Below, piece by piece: positions 38,539 to 38,638 of a stretch of DNA of 38,638 nt (position 1 is the stretch's first letter; each line of letters starts with the position of its first letter). Source of the DNA: a virus; IMG/VR virus record IMGVR_UViG_3300003890_000037, positions 1 to 38,638 of that record; one strand, 5' to 3'. The position numbers and the translations under genes are program-made. The notes beneath the pieces were generated by a model. It was given only the letters and a program-made list of their open reading frames with translations. It had not been told where the DNA came from and ran no database searches.

Positions 38539-38620
38539 CACCTAGCGAAAAGAGGGGGGGTCCACCTAGCGAAGGCGGGGGGCACACCTAGCAAAGGAGG
38601 AGGAGGAGAGGGGGGGGGGG
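38539..38620. repeat. Three CACCTAGC(G/A)AA repeats with G-runs
   Basis: CACCTAGCGAA at 38539 and 38563 and CACCTAGCAAA at 38585, spaced 24 and 22 bp, each followed by purines and a run of 6-12 G. A partial CACCTAG occurs at 38378. The regular spacing of about two helix turns recalls iterons for a DNA-binding protein such as terminase or an initiator. Confidence 0.65.
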
Positions 38621-38638
38621 GCTTTGTAATTGATGCAG

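Larger units (their letters stand above)
38292..38638. other. Non-coding right end
   Basis: No credible gene. It contains a small hairpin (TAACTG/CAGTTA near 38367-38385), an AT-rich stretch (38461-38540) and the repeats described separately. If the ends join, it forms a 758-bp divergent control region with 1-411. Confidence 0.6.

Noticed and set aside
1-38638. Temperate lifestyle
   Set aside because: No integrase, excisionase, CI-like repressor or attachment site was recognised; the small HTH-like protein at 26753 alone is not enough.

Overview
The window looks like a complete or nearly complete genome of a short-tailed dsDNA bacteriophage (podovirus type, Caudoviricetes). It holds a large terminase, a portal, a scaffold, an N4-gp56-type major capsid protein, T7-like tail adaptor and nozzle proteins, Q/A-rich internal virion proteins, a T7-lysozyme-like amidase and a compact replication set. 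No sheath, tape measure, integrase or phage RNA polymerase is visible, so transcription probably depends on host RNA polymerase. Canonical AGGAGG-type ribosome sites, a lipobox protein and signal peptides point to a Gram-negative host. The captured CarD/CdnL gene resembles delta-type CdnL (Myxococcota, Bdellovibrionota and relatives), which makes a host in that range a reasonable guess but not a proven one.

Layout. 1-411 is a non-coding control region: a heptamer array, promoters on both strands, and eight hairpins in a row. 412-22348 (+) is the virion and lysis operon: a tail-appendage gene family (412-5133), TerL, portal, scaffold, capsid, adaptor, nozzle, collar fibre, internal proteins, then amidase, two small membrane proteins and a rhomboid protease. 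29096 down to 22308 (-) is the replication operon: RecB-like nuclease, SSB-like protein, DnaB/RecA-type ATPase, family A DNA polymerase, RuvC-like resolvase, a DnaQ-like exonuclease fused to a zinc ribbon, and small proteins. 29286-33512 (+) is an early/accessory operon with a CarD/CdnL cassette, the small terminase, a MazZ/DUF5664-type dNTP hydrolase and a HAD phosphatase. 38291 down to 33515 (-) carries uracil-DNA glycosylase, a proline-rich lipoprotein, a GP88-like protein and many genes of 55-100 codons, several joined by ATGA overlaps.

The transcription units therefore form two divergent hubs (around the window ends, and at 29097-29285) and two convergent tails (22308-22348 and 33512-33515). 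Both hubs carry a TTGACA-17-TAGGAT promoter. The last four bases (GCAG) continue the heptamer array of base 1 in phase, so the map may be circular or circularly permuted.

The most unusual items are: (1) the hairpin array at 106-311, bounded on both sides by predicted promoters firing towards each other; (2) a CarD/CdnL gene inserted between a truncated and an intact copy of the small-terminase start, with a perfect 69-bp direct repeat; (3) a rhomboid protease with its catalytic residues intact next to the lysis genes; (4) a roughly 100-residue fibre module shared by the first tail-appendage gene and the nozzle gene. All functional statements come from reading the sequence; no database search was possible.
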